The notes under the pieces: model-generated
Database searches by the model: none
Told to the model about the DNA's origin: nothing
What the model saw: the letters and a program-made list of their open reading frames with translations, nothing else
Program-made: the position numbers and the translations under genes
Source: DATHRK01 sp035513295
GTDB taxonomy: Bacteria; Gemmatimonadota; Gemmatimonadetes; Longimicrobiales; RSA9
Length of the DNA: 64,000 nt
Direction: 5' to 3'
Assembly: GCA_035513295.1 (NCBI GenBank)
Contig: DATKCH010000095.1
Location: 12,799 to 76,798, forward strand
In this document: positions 34,620-43,955 of the stretch, in pieces
Position numbering within the stretch: the first letter of the stretch is position 1
Layout: each line of letters opens with the position of its first letter

Positions 34620-35456
34620 CTAGAACAACTCCCGCTGGGCCGCCAGGCTTTGCGGGTCGACGGCGGGGATGTTCAGCCGTCTCTGCAGCGCCCGCGCGCT
34701 CGCCGGCGAGTGTCCCTGCCAGTCGTTGTTGAAAAACGCCCAGACGATACGGTCGCCGGTGGCGGCCTCGCGCAGCGCGCGGGCCCACGCGTCGAGCTCG
34801 TCGTCGCGCTCGACCTCGACGCGCTCCAGCCCGTAGCGGTGGCGCACGTCTCCCATCCAACGCGCGTAGACGAGGGGCCCGGTGGCGCCCACGCCGCGGG
34901 CCAGCAGGCGTCTCGCCTCCGGGCCGTCCCGCCACGGCCCGACGCTGATGGCGGGCGCGATGCCCCAGTCGTCGAGGAAGGCGAGCGTGGCGGGCTCCAG
35001 CCAGCCGGGCGCGCGGAACTCGATGGCGAACGTGAAGTCCGCTGGCAGGCCCGCGACGAAGCCCTCCACGTCCGCCCGCGCGCGAGGCGAAAAGGCGGGC
35101 GGGAGCTGGATCAGGAGCGGCCCGAGCTTCTCCCCGAGCAGCTCCGCGCGCAGCAGAAACGTCGTGAGCTCGGCGCGGCAGTCGCGCAGCCGGCGCTCGT
35201 GGGTGATCTCGCCGGGCAGCTTCAGCGTGAAGCGGAACCCTGCGGGCGTCCGCTCCTTCCAGGACGCGACGCGGCCGCCGTCGGGGACCGCGTAGAAGGT
35301 CGAGTTCACCTCGACCGTGTCGAACGCCTCGGCGTAGACCGACAGGAGGTCCTCGCCCTGCCGCTCCGGGGGATAGAACGGCCCGACCCAGGCGGGATAG
35401 CTCCAGCCCTGGGTCCCGACCCGGAAGCGCGCGGCATTGCCGCGAAGTGACGCCAT
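34620..35456 (-). CDS. DUF72 family protein (YecE-like)
   Basis: About 278 aa with the DUF72 TIM-barrel-like pattern: RVGTQGWSYPAWVGPFYPP, EVNSTFYAVP, FTLKLPGEITHERRL, GPLLIQLPPAFSP, FAIEFRAPGWL, and the C-terminal WAFFNNDWQGHSPASA. Function of the family is unknown. I use the ATG at 35456; an ATG at 35474 would overlap the divergent tyrS start by 2 bp. Confidence 0.9.
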   Translation of the reverse strand: MASLRGNAARFRVGTQGWSYPAWVGPFYPPERQGEDLLSVYAEAFDTVEVNSTFYAVPDGGRVASWKERTPAGFRFTLKLPGEITHERRLRDCRAELTTFLLRAELLGEKLGPLLIQLPPAFSPRARADVEGFVAGLPADFTFAIEFRAPGWLEPATLAFLDDWGIAPAISVGPWRDGPEARRLLARGVGATGPLVYARWMGDVRHRYGLERVEVERDDELDAWARALREAATGDRIVWAFFNNDWQGHSPASARALQRRLNIPAVDPQSLAAQRELF

Positions 35457-35464
35457 CCTATCTT
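35437..35464 (+). promoter_or_regulatory. Predicted leaderless promoter of tyrS
   Basis: TTGCCG (-35, 35437-35442), 16-nt spacer, TATCTT (-10, 35459-35464). The -10 ends only 8 nt before the tyrS ATG and no ribosome-binding site is visible, which fits a leaderless mRNA. It lies within the N-terminal codons of the divergent DUF72 gene. Confidence 0.45.
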
Positions 35465-35472
35465 CGCCAGCC

Positions 35473-36765
35473 ATGGACCTGATCGACGAGCTGGGCTGGC
35501 GGGGACTCCTCTACGACTCCACGGAGGGCGCGCGGGAGCACCTCGCCGGGCGGGCGGCGGCGGGCGAACCGGTGGCGGGCTACATCGGCTTCGACCCGTC
35601 CGCGCCGAGCCTGCACGTGGGATCGCTCGTCCCCGTCATGCTGCTCGTGCACCTGCAGCGCGCGGGTCACGCGCCCGTCGCGCTGGTCGGCGGTGGCACG
35701 GGCCTGATCGGCGACCCCAGCGGCAAGGACCAGGAGCGCGCGCTGCTGACCCGCGAGGAGGCCGAGGCCAACGCCGCGGGCATACGCGCGCAGCTCGAGA
35801 GGTTCCTGGACTTCGCGCCGGGACCCGCCGCCGCGCGCGTGCGCAACAACCTGGACTGGCTGGGGGAGATCGGCCTCGTCGATTTCCTGCGCGATATCGG
35901 GAAGCATTTCTCGGTGAACGCGATGATCCGCAAGGAGTCCGTGCGACGGCGCCTGGAGCGCGACGAGGCCGGCATCAGCTACACCGAGTTCAGCTACATG
36001 CTCCTGCAAGCGTACGACTTCCTCGTGCTGCACGACCGCGAAGGCTGCACCCTGCAGATGGGCGGGAGCGACCAGTGGGGCAACATCACCGCCGGGGTCG
36101 ACCTGCTCCGGCGCGAGCGCGGCGTGGCGGCGCACGGCATCGTCTCGCCCCTCCTGACGACGAGCGCCGGGGCGAAGTTCGGCAAGACGGAATCGGGCGC
36201 GGTCTGGCTGGATGCGCGGCGGACTTCGCCGTACCGGTTCTACCAGTTCTGGCTGAACGCGGACGACGCCGACACCGGGAGATACCTGCGCTTCTTCACG
36301 CTGCTGGACGAGCGGGAAATCGTGGCGCTGGAGCAGGAGCTGGCCGAGCACCCGGAGCGGCGCGCGGCGCAGCGGGCGCTCGCGGAGGACGTGACCGGGC
36401 GCGTGCACGGCGACGACGGCCTCGCCCGCGCGACCCGCGCCACGGAGGTGCTGTTCGGGGGCTCGCTGGAGGGGCTGGACGCCGCCGACATCGAGGACGT
36501 CTTCGCCGACGTGCCGTCGAGCGCGCTGGGCGCGGCGGCGCTGGAGGGAAGGGGGGTCGACATCGTGCAGGCGCTCGCCGACGCCGGCGTCGTGTCATCG
36601 AAGGGAGAGGCGCGCCGGGCGCTCCAGCAGGGCGCGATCTACCTGAACAACGAGCGCGTCGCCGACTCCGATCGGCGCCTGACATCCGCCGACGCACTGG
36701 ACGGCAGATTCCTGGTTCTGCGCCACGGCAAGCGCCGCTACCACCTCGTCAGGGTCGCGTCCTGA
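35473..36765 (+). CDS. tyrS: Tyrosyl-tRNA synthetase
   Basis: 430-aa class I aminoacyl-tRNA synthetase. HIGH motif variant SLHVGSLVP, the GDPSGK sequence, tyrosine pocket LQAYDFLVL and GGSDQWGNI, KMSKS variant KFGKTESG, and a C-terminal S4 RNA-binding domain (VSSKGEARRALQQGAIYLNNERV). No shine-dalgarno is seen; see the leaderless promoter. Followed 10 bp later by a hydrolase gene. Confidence 0.97.
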   Translation: MDLIDELGWRGLLYDSTEGAREHLAGRAAAGEPVAGYIGFDPSAPSLHVGSLVPVMLLVHLQRAGHAPVALVGGGTGLIGDPSGKDQERALLTREEAEANAAGIRAQLERFLDFAPGPAAARVRNNLDWLGEIGLVDFLRDIGKHFSVNAMIRKESVRRRLERDEAGISYTEFSYMLLQAYDFLVLHDREGCTLQMGGSDQWGNITAGVDLLRRERGVAAHGIVSPLLTTSAGAKFGKTESGAVWLDARRTSPYRFYQFWLNADDADTGRYLRFFTLLDEREIVALEQELAEHPERRAAQRALAEDVTGRVHGDDGLARATRATEVLFGGSLEGLDAADIEDVFADVPSSALGAAALEGRGVDIVQALADAGVVSSKGEARRALQQGAIYLNNERVADSDRRLTSADALDGRFLVLRHGKRRYHLVRVAS

Positions 36766-36775
36766 AGGCGGGCTG

Positions 36776-37450
36776 ATGCGCGAGGAGCACCTGCGCGTGA
36801 GGCGGACCGCCCGCTACGTGGTCCTGGGCGAGGACGGCGCCCGGGGCGCGGAGCTGTGGGTCGCGTGTCACGGGTACCGCCAGCTCGCCAGGTATTTCGC
36901 CCGCCCCTTCGCCGCGATCGCTGGGCCCGGACGGCGCGTGGCCGTTCCCGAGGGCCTGTCGCGCTTCTACCTGGAAGACGACGGAGGCCCCCACGGCCCC
37001 GAAGCCCGGGTCGGCGCCACGTGGATGACGCGCGAGGACCGGCTCCACGAGATCGACGACTACGTCGCGTACCTGGATGCGCTGGTCGCGCACCTCGGCG
37101 GTCCCGCCGGAGCGGCGCGCATCACCGCCTTCGGCTTCTCGCAGGGCGCGGCTACCGCGAGCCGGTGGGCGGCGTACGGCGAGGCGGAGATCGACCGCCT
37201 CGTCCTGTGGGCCGGGCTGCCGGCGCACGACCTGGATCTGGCCGCGGCGGGGACCCGGCTCGCCCATCTGGACATCGTGCTCGCGCACGGCCGTGACGAT
37301 CCCCACGTCGCGGAAGCCGCCGTCCAACGCGCCGTGGAGGCGCTCCACGCGGCCGGGCTCCCGGCGCGCGCATGGCGGTACGAGGGCGGGCACGAGGTCG
37401 GGCCGGACGCGCTCGGCGCGTTCGCCGCGGAACTGTCCGGCTCGCGGTGA
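36776..37450 (+). CDS. Serine esterase / phospholipase-carboxylesterase-like hydrolase
   Basis: 224-aa alpha/beta-hydrolase of the carboxylesterase/phospholipase type: ELWVACHGYRQLARYF, nucleophile elbow FGFSQGAATASRW, acid in LAHGRDDPHV, and His in YEGGHEV. Cytoplasmic; substrate unknown. It is in line with tyrS (10 bp gap) and is followed by the glycosyltransferase gene (16 bp gap). Confidence 0.85.
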   Translation: MREEHLRVRRTARYVVLGEDGARGAELWVACHGYRQLARYFARPFAAIAGPGRRVAVPEGLSRFYLEDDGGPHGPEARVGATWMTREDRLHEIDDYVAYLDALVAHLGGPAGAARITAFGFSQGAATASRWAAYGEAEIDRLVLWAGLPAHDLDLAAAGTRLAHLDIVLAHGRDDPHVAEAAVQRAVEALHAAGLPARAWRYEGGHEVGPDALGAFAAELSGSR

Positions 37451-37466
37451 CGCTCTTCGCGGGCCC

Positions 37467-38645
37467 GTGCTGACCCTGTACGCGGTGACCGCGCTCGCGG
37501 GGTGGTCTATCGCGTGGGCCACCCTCGCGCGCGGGCTGCGCCGGATTCCGCGTCTGCGCGCCGGGTCGGTCCCGGCGGTCTCCGCGTCCGTGGCGATCGT
37601 CGTCGCGGCCCGCAACGAGGAGCGGGTCGTGGAGGCCGCGCTCCGCTCCCTCCTGGCGCAGCGGCACGGCCGCCTGCGGATCGTGGCCGTGAACGACCGT
37701 TCGGACGACCGGACCGGGCCGATCCTGGACCGCCTCTCCCGGGCCGAGTCGCGCCTGGACGTGCTGCACGTGAGCGACCTTCCGCCCGACTGGCTGGGCA
37801 AGAACCACGCGCTGCACCTGGGCGCGGGACGCGCGGACGCCGAATTCCTCGTGTTCACGGACGCCGACATCGTCATGCACCCGGATGCGGTCGCGGCCGC
37901 GGTCGGCTACGCCGTCCGCCGCGGGCTGGACCACGCGGCGGTGTTCCCGCGCATGCGCGCGGACGGGCCCCTCCTGAACGCCGCCATCGGCGTCTTCACG
38001 GTCCTGTTCTCGCTGCGCTTCCGGCCGTGGCGCGCCGCCGACCCCGGGAGCCGCGCGCACGTGGGGATCGGAGCGTTCAATCTGGTGCGGCGCGCGGCGT
38101 ACGAGCGCATGGGCGGCCACGCGTCCATCTCGCTGCGGCCCGACGATGACCTGCGTCTCGGGCGGGCGTTGAAGGAGGCGGGCTGCCGCTCGGAAGCCGT
38201 CTTCGGCGACCGCCTGCTGTCGGTGGAATGGTACCGGAGCGTACGCGAGATGGTGCGGGGCCTGCGCAAGAACGCGTACGCCGCGGCGGACTACAACACC
38301 GGCCTGATCGTCCTGCTGGTCACGCTCCTGTTGGCGTTCCACGTAGCCCCCTTCGCCGCCGCCTTGCTCTCGGATGGCATGCCCCGGGCGGGCTTCGCGC
38401 TCGCGGCGCTGCTGGCGGTGTCGTCCTTCGACCTGAGCGCGAGGCGATTCGGCGTGCGCCGGGCGGCCGCGTTGCTCTATCCTTTCGGCGCGTTGATCGT
38501 GGCCTACGCCGTCGTAGCGGCCACCGTCCGCGCTCTGGTGACCGGCGGCGTGGAGTGGCGGGGAACCGTGTATCCGCTCGAGCGGCTGCGGCGCGCGAGC
38601 GGGCCTGGCGGGCGCCACACGACCCGCTGGCGTACCGGTGCGTGA
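37467..38645 (+). CDS. Family 2 membrane glycosyltransferase
   Basis: 392-aa GT2 enzyme. A short N-terminal transmembrane helix, then GT-A fold: IVVAARNEERVVEAALRSLL, VNDRSDDRTGPI, EFLVFTDADIVMHPDA (DxD), and LRPDDDLRLGRAL near residue 230; three to four C-terminal helices follow. The pattern resembles HpnB/CrtQ-type glycosyltransferases acting on membrane lipids (hopanoid or carotenoid). Start GTG 37467. Acceptor unknown. Confidence 0.85.
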   Translation: MLTLYAVTALAGWSIAWATLARGLRRIPRLRAGSVPAVSASVAIVVAARNEERVVEAALRSLLAQRHGRLRIVAVNDRSDDRTGPILDRLSRAESRLDVLHVSDLPPDWLGKNHALHLGAGRADAEFLVFTDADIVMHPDAVAAAVGYAVRRGLDHAAVFPRMRADGPLLNAAIGVFTVLFSLRFRPWRAADPGSRAHVGIGAFNLVRRAAYERMGGHASISLRPDDDLRLGRALKEAGCRSEAVFGDRLLSVEWYRSVREMVRGLRKNAYAAADYNTGLIVLLVTLLLAFHVAPFAAALLSDGMPRAGFALAALLAVSSFDLSARRFGVRRAAALLYPFGALIVAYAVVAATVRALVTGGVEWRGTVYPLERLRRASGPGGRHTTRWRTGA

Positions 38646-38773
38646 CGCCGATGAATGGCCGAGACCCGTTTACGCCGGTACACTAGGTCGATGATCCGGC
38701 CCGTCGAGGTCGCCGGCGGTCCGGCGACGCGGCGCGGGCGCGAACTCAACAGAATACGCGAGTCGTTCCTGCC

Positions 38774-39715
38774 ATGACTTCTTCCGGCCGTGTGGTTCTC
38801 ATCACGGGGACGAGCAGCGGCATCGGCTTCGAAGCCGCCAGGCTGCTCGCCGAGCACGGACACCGGGTGTACGCGACCATGCGCGACCCGCTGCGCCGGA
38901 ACGCGGCGGCTGCCGACGAACTGCGCCGCGCCGGCGAGGCGTCCTCCGGGGAGCTGCGCGTCATCGAGCTGGACGTGTCGGACGACGCGGCGGCCCGCGA
39001 AGCCGTGGAGGAAGCGGTGACCGGCGGCGGGCGCCTGGACGTCCTGGTGAACAACGCCGGGGCGATGTTCGTCGGCGTGGGCGAGGCCTTCACGCCCGAA
39101 CAGCTCACCCGCCAGCTGGACGTGAACGTCACGGGTCCATTTCGGATGATGCGGGCCGCCGCGCCCGCCATGCGGGCCGCGGGCGAGGGCCTGATCATCA
39201 ACGTCAGCTCGACCGCGGGCCGCTTCGCGCGGCCGTTCGCGGCTCCCTACCACGCCAGCAAGTGGGCCCTGGAGGGGCTTTCGCAGGCGCTGCGATACGA
39301 GCTGTCGGTGTACGGCGTGGACGTCGTCCTGGTCGAGCCCGGGCCGTACCGCACGAACCTCCAGAAAGTGGCCGAGCGGCCGGACGACCGCGCGCGCCTG
39401 GAGTCGCTCGCGGCCCTCGTGGAGATCCAGTCCGACATGTCCGACCGGTTCTACTCCGTGTTCGACTCCCCCGGCGCTCCGACGGACCCCATCGACGTGG
39501 CGCGCACGATCGTGGACATCGTGCAGACGCCGGCGGGCGAGCGGCCCTTCCGCACGGTCGTCGGCATCGACTTCGGGATGGAGGAGCTGAACCGGAAAAC
39601 GGAGCCGTACTACGAGGGGGTCCTGGAGTCGTACGGCGTGCGCCACATGCAGGGGGTCGTGCCGGGTCGGTCCATCGTGAACGTGGGGCGCGACCCCCGC
39701 CCGGAGGGAGCATGA
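38774..39715 (+). CDS. Short-chain dehydrogenase/reductase
   Basis: 313-aa classical SDR: LITGTSSGIGFEAARLLAEHG, VLVNNAGAMFVG, NVSSTAGR, catalytic YHASK (Tyr and Lys four apart), and EPGPYRTN. The C-terminus is longer than usual, with a PTDPIDVARTIVDIV loop often seen in retinol-dehydrogenase-like SDRs. Substrate unknown. It overlaps the next gene (ATGA). Confidence 0.9.
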   Translation: MTSSGRVVLITGTSSGIGFEAARLLAEHGHRVYATMRDPLRRNAAAADELRRAGEASSGELRVIELDVSDDAAAREAVEEAVTGGGRLDVLVNNAGAMFVGVGEAFTPEQLTRQLDVNVTGPFRMMRAAAPAMRAAGEGLIINVSSTAGRFARPFAAPYHASKWALEGLSQALRYELSVYGVDVVLVEPGPYRTNLQKVAERPDDRARLESLAALVEIQSDMSDRFYSVFDSPGAPTDPIDVARTIVDIVQTPAGERPFRTVVGIDFGMEELNRKTEPYYEGVLESYGVRHMQGVVPGRSIVNVGRDPRPEGA

Positions 39716-40077
39716 TCGGTCTCACGACGTACAAGATCCTCCACATCGCGGCCGCAGTCGGCCTTTTCGGGGCGCTCGGCGGCGCGGCCGTGCACGCCGG
39801 CAACGCGCTCCCGCGCGAGCAGAACGCGTTGCGGAAGTCGATCGGGATCCTGCACGGCGGGTCGCTCCTGCTTCTCCTGGTCGCGGGCTTCGGCATGCTG
39901 GCCCGGTTGGACGCGGGCCTGCCCGCCTGGGCGATCGCGAAGCTGGTCCTCTGGTTTGTGATGGGAGGCCTTCTGGTCCTGCCGTACAGGGCTCCGGGGC
40001 TCGCGCGGACGGTCCTCTGGAGCCTGCCCGTGCTGGGCGCCCTCGCCGCCTGGCTGGGCATCGCCAAACCCTTCTGA
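39712..40077 (+). CDS. Small four-helix membrane protein
   Basis: 121-aa hydrophobic protein with about four transmembrane helices (YKILHIAAAVGLFGALGGAAVH, GGSLLLLLVAGFGML, AIAKLVLWFVMGGLLVLPY, VLWSLPVLGALAAWLGI). Family not recognised with confidence. It overlaps the upstream SDR and the downstream oxidase (TGATG), so the three are translated together. Confidence 0.75.
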   Translation: MIGLTTYKILHIAAAVGLFGALGGAAVHAGNALPREQNALRKSIGILHGGSLLLLLVAGFGMLARLDAGLPAWAIAKLVLWFVMGGLLVLPYRAPGLARTVLWSLPVLGALAAWLGIAKPF

Positions 40078-42428
40078 TGGAGGACATCCCCGCGGCGGCC
40101 GTGGCGCTGCTGCCCGCCGTGGGCGTCGCCTGGGCGGACGGGGTCCTGTCCAGCGCGGAGCTGGAGTCCATCCGGGAAGCCGTGCGCGCCGCGGACTGGG
40201 CGGACGACGCCTGCCGAGCGTGGGCGGATCGCTGGTTGGACCCGGCGTCGCCGCCGGCTCCCGGCGACCTGCTGGAGCTGCGGGACCGGGTGCGGGCAAT
40301 GGCCGGCGCGCTCGGGGACGGCGAGCCCGTCGAGGCCGCCCGGTTCGATTCGCTCACCCGCCTGGGCATCGCGCTGGCCCGCGCTCGGGATCCGGAGGCG
40401 GCGGCCGTCTGGGACTCTCCCGACGCGGTCGCGGCGCTCGAAGAGATCGAGGCGGCGCTCGGCGTCGCGCCCGCGGAGGCGGTCAAGTCCGTGCTCGGAG
40501 TCGCGCGCGAAGAGGCGCGCGTAGAAGCCGTCTCCGGCGTCGACGCGAACGCGCTGAACCGCGTCCTGGAGACCGTCTACGGCGACACGCGCGCCGAGGT
40601 CCTGCGGCTGCTCGCCGACCCCGCGTTCCAGATCCCGCCCGGCACGCGCATGCTGGACCACCGCGAACGCGTGCTCGCGATCTGCGCCCGTCTCGCCGAG
40701 CGGGGCTACGGCGCCCTCGGCTTCCCCGCGGAGTTCGGCGGCGGCGACGATCCGGGCAGGTTCATCGCGGTGTTCGAGACGCTCGCCTACGGCGACCTCA
40801 GCGTGGTGGTGAAGTTCGGCGTTCAGTTCGGCCTGTTCGGGGGAGGCGTCCTGCAGCTCGGGACGCGTCCGCACCACGAGCGCTACCTGCGCGCGATCGG
40901 AGCCCTCGAGCTTCCGGGCTGCTTCGCGATGACCGAGACCGGACACGGCTCGAACGTGCGCGACCTGGAGACCCTGGCCCGGTACGATCCGACCTCGGGA
41001 TCCTTCCTCGTGACGAGCCCGAGCCCGGCCGCCGGCAAGGACTGGATCGGCGGCGCGGCGCGCGATGCACGGCTGGCGATCGTGTTCGCGCAACTCGAGA
41101 CGCACGGCGAGCGGCACGGAGTCCACGCCCTGCTCGTGCCCATCCGCGACGCGGCGGGGACGACGCTCCGCGGCGTCCGGATGGAGGATCGCGGGCTCAA
41201 GGAGGGCCTGAACGGCGTCGACAACGGGCGCATCTGGTTCGACGGGGTGCGGGTCCCGCGCGCGAGCCTCCTCGACAGGTTCGGCACGGTCGCCGAGGAC
41301 GGCGCGTACGCGAGCCCGATTCCCGGGGCTGACCGCCGGTTCTTCACGATGCTCGGCACCCTGGTGGCGGGCCGCGTGAGCGTCGCGGCCGCGGCGGTGA
41401 GCGTCTCGAAGACTGCTCTGACCATCGCGATCAGGCACACCGACCGGCGCCGGCAGTTCGGACCGGAAGGCGGTGCCGAGGTGCCCCTCCTGGACTACCG
41501 CGCGATGCAGCGGTCGCTGATCCCGCGGCTGGCCCATACGTACGCGCTCCACTTCGCCGTCCGATCCCTGATCGCCGACTACGTCGGCTCACCGGGGGGA
41601 TCCGACGCCAGGGTGATCGAGGCGCGGGCCGCGGGCATCAAGGCCATCGCCACATGGCACGCCATGGACACCATCCAGGCGTGCCGGGAAGCCTGCGGCG
41701 GCGCCGGGTACGCGGCCGAGAACAGGTTCGGCCGGCTGATGTCCGACGCCGACGTGTTCACCACCTTCGAGGGCGCGAACTTCGTGCTCCTGCAGCTCGT
41801 GGCCAAGGGCCTGCTGACGGGCTACCGGGAGCAGTTCGGCGACCTGAAGGTGTGGACCATCGTGCGCCTCCTGGCCGCGCGCGCGGGCGAGCGCCTGGCC
41901 GAACTCGATCCCATCGGACCGCGCCGGGCCGACCCCGAGCACCTGCGCGATCCGGACTTCCACAGGTCCTCCCTGGAGCGGCGCGCGGAGCGGCTCACGG
42001 CGACCGCGGCGGCGCGCCTGAAGGCCCGCCTGGACGACGGCGCCGGTTGGTTCGGGGCGCTGAACGAGGTGCAGGACCACCTGATCACGCTCGCCGAGGC
42101 GGAGGTGGACCGCGCGGTGACCGCGGAGTTCGCGCGCGCGCTCGACCTGCACCCGTCGCCCGGCAGCCCCGAGGCGGGCGCGCTGCGGCTCCTCTACACG
42201 CTGCACGCGCTCCACCGGATCGAGCGGGCGCGCGCGTGGTATCTCGAGAGCGGCCTCATGGAGCCTCCCAAGACGCGCGCGATCCGCCGCGAGATCAACG
42301 CCCTCTGCGCGGGCATACGCCCCCACGCTGCGGCCCTCGTCGACGCCTTCGGGATTCCGGACGGGGTGATCCTGGCTCCGATCGGACGGAAGCGCCCGCC
42401 CTCCGAGGGCGTCGTCACCGGCGCGTGA
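40077..42428 (+). CDS. Acyl-CoA oxidase/dehydrogenase with an extra N-terminal domain
   Basis: 783-aa flavoprotein. Residues ~1-80 form an acidic helical module (VGVAWADGVLSSAELESIREAVRAADW) resembling a TerB-like domain; ~170-640 are an acyl-CoA oxidase-type fold: CFAMTETGHGSNVRDLET (FAD/substrate loop), WIGGAARDARLAIVFAQLE, GLNGVDNGRIWFDGVRVPR, TYALHFAVRSLI, CGGAGYAAENRFG, and the catalytic-Glu segment FTTFEGANFVLLQLVAKG. It oxidises acyl-CoA esters; flavin reoxidation by O2 or ETF is not clear. Translationally coupled to the small membrane protein before it and to ctaA after it. Confidence 0.85.
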   Translation: MEDIPAAAVALLPAVGVAWADGVLSSAELESIREAVRAADWADDACRAWADRWLDPASPPAPGDLLELRDRVRAMAGALGDGEPVEAARFDSLTRLGIALARARDPEAAAVWDSPDAVAALEEIEAALGVAPAEAVKSVLGVAREEARVEAVSGVDANALNRVLETVYGDTRAEVLRLLADPAFQIPPGTRMLDHRERVLAICARLAERGYGALGFPAEFGGGDDPGRFIAVFETLAYGDLSVVVKFGVQFGLFGGGVLQLGTRPHHERYLRAIGALELPGCFAMTETGHGSNVRDLETLARYDPTSGSFLVTSPSPAAGKDWIGGAARDARLAIVFAQLETHGERHGVHALLVPIRDAAGTTLRGVRMEDRGLKEGLNGVDNGRIWFDGVRVPRASLLDRFGTVAEDGAYASPIPGADRRFFTMLGTLVAGRVSVAAAAVSVSKTALTIAIRHTDRRRQFGPEGGAEVPLLDYRAMQRSLIPRLAHTYALHFAVRSLIADYVGSPGGSDARVIEARAAGIKAIATWHAMDTIQACREACGGAGYAAENRFGRLMSDADVFTTFEGANFVLLQLVAKGLLTGYREQFGDLKVWTIVRLLAARAGERLAELDPIGPRRADPEHLRDPDFHRSSLERRAERLTATAAARLKARLDDGAGWFGALNEVQDHLITLAEAEVDRAVTAEFARALDLHPSPGSPEAGALRLLYTLHALHRIERARAWYLESGLMEPPKTRAIRREINALCAGIRPHAAALVDAFGIPDGVILAPIGRKRPPSEGVVTGA

Positions 42429-43387
42429 CAACGAGCCGCTTCGCCTGGGGCACGCTGGCCCTTACCGTGGCGGTCATCGCGTGGGGGGCGTTCGTCCGGG
42501 CGAGCGGCTCCGGCGCGGGCTGCGGCGCGCACTGGCCGCTGTGCAACGGCGAGGTCATCCCGAGGCCGGAGGCCGTGGAGACGGCGATCGAGCTGACGCA
42601 CCGCGCGTCCAGCGGACTCGCGCTGCTCGCCGTCGTAGCGCTGGCGCTGCTGGTGTTCCGGCGCTCGTCGCCCGGCGCGCCCCAGCGCCGGGCGGCCGCC
42701 GCGGCGGTGGTGCTAATGGTCACCGAGGCCGCGATCGGGGCGGGACTGGTGCTTCTCGAGCTCGTCGCCGACAACGCCTCGGCCGCGCGCGCGTACTGGA
42801 TGGCGGGACACCTGCTGAACACGTTCCTCCTGCTCGCGGCGCTCGCGGCGACCGCGTGGTGGACCGGGCCCGGCGCCGGCCCGGCGCGCGCGTCGGTGCC
42901 ACCATCGGCGAAGCTCGCGGCCGGGGCCATGCTCGCGCTGGTCCTGCTCGTCGGCGCGAGCGGCGGGGTGGCCGCGCTGGGCGATACGCTTTACCCCGTG
43001 TCCTCGCTCGGCGAGGGCATCCGTCAGGACTTCGCGCCCGGCTCGGCGCTGCTCGTCCGGTTGCGCGCGCTGCACCCGCTCCTGGCCCTCATCGTGGGCA
43101 CGATCCTGGTGGTGGCCGTCCCCGTCGTGGGACGCCGGGCGGGCGGGCGGCTGACCGGGCCGCTGGTTCGCGCGGTCGTGCTTCTGGTCGTCGCGCAGAT
43201 CGGAGCGGGCGTCGTGAATCTCCTGCTGTTGGCGCCGATCTGGATGCAGATCCTCCACCTGGTCCTGGCCGACGCCCTCTGGGTAAGCCTCGTGCTCTTC
43301 GCGCTGTCGCTCGCCGCGCCCGTCCGGGGCACGCCCGTTGCACGGAAAGGCAGGCTGGACGGCGTCCCGGCCGTCGGAGCGCGCTGA
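42425..43387 (+). CDS. ctaA: Heme A synthase (CtaA/COX15)
   Basis: 320-aa membrane enzyme with eight hydrophobic helices, oxidising heme O to heme A for cytochrome oxidase. The extracytoplasmic loop has the Cys pair GSGAGCGAHWPLCNG, and heme-ligand histidines are in IELTHRASSG, MAGHLLNTF, RLRALHPLLAL and QILHLVLAD. GTG start overlapping the oxidase stop (GTGA). It shows that the organism makes aa3-type oxidase heme. Confidence 0.93.
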   Translation: MTTSRFAWGTLALTVAVIAWGAFVRASGSGAGCGAHWPLCNGEVIPRPEAVETAIELTHRASSGLALLAVVALALLVFRRSSPGAPQRRAAAAAVVLMVTEAAIGAGLVLLELVADNASAARAYWMAGHLLNTFLLLAALAATAWWTGPGAGPARASVPPSAKLAAGAMLALVLLVGASGGVAALGDTLYPVSSLGEGIRQDFAPGSALLVRLRALHPLLALIVGTILVVAVPVVGRRAGGRLTGPLVRAVVLLVVAQIGAGVVNLLLLAPIWMQILHLVLADALWVSLVLFALSLAAPVRGTPVARKGRLDGVPAVGAR

Positions 43388-43426
43388 CGCGCGCCGCACC
43401 GCGGCCGATCCAACACGAGGAGACCC

Positions 43427-43933
43427 ATGCGCCGAAACGCCACAGCCGTCGTCACCGCGCTCGTACTGGGCGGGTGCGCGTCGCTCGGACTGGGCGGCCT
43501 GTTGCAGCCGCCCACCTTCCGGTCAGCCGACGACCGGGGCAGCCACCTTCGCCTCCTCGGTCCCAGCGCCCAGATGCCGCTCGGCGGCGTGTCCCTGCGA
43601 ATCTGGTCGCACGTCACGAACCCCAACCCGTTCGGCATCGATCTGGCGGGGCTGAACGGCGACCTTTACCTAGACGGCTCGAAGGCCGCGACCGTCGACC
43701 TGCCCATGGGGCTCCCACTGCTCGCGGCCCAGGACACCGTGATCCCCGTCGACATCAACGTCGACCTGAGCGACCTGCCGTCCCTCGCCAGGGTGATCGG
43801 CGACGCGGCGGGCGGCGGCTCGATCGACTATCGGGTGGAGGGCACGATCGGCGTGTCCTCGCCGACGCTCGGGTACCACGAGTTCGGCCCGTCGACGGTG
43901 GTCAGCGGCACCGCCCCGGTGCGCGTATTTTGA
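43427..43933 (+). CDS. LEA14-like (WHy-domain) lipoprotein
   Basis: 168-aa lipoprotein (signal ending LVLGGCAS) with a WHy/LEA type-2 beta domain: SLRIWSHVTNPNPFGIDLAGLNGDLYLDGSKA and later VDINVDLSDLP. LEA14-like proteins are linked to desiccation or stress but their activity is unclear. GAGGAG precedes the ATG. Confidence 0.88.
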   Translation: MRRNATAVVTALVLGGCASLGLGGLLQPPTFRSADDRGSHLRLLGPSAQMPLGGVSLRIWSHVTNPNPFGIDLAGLNGDLYLDGSKAATVDLPMGLPLLAAQDTVIPVDINVDLSDLPSLARVIGDAAGGGSIDYRVEGTIGVSSPTLGYHEFGPSTVVSGTAPVRVF

Positions 43934-43955
43934 ACGTATCCACGAAGGAGCTGGA

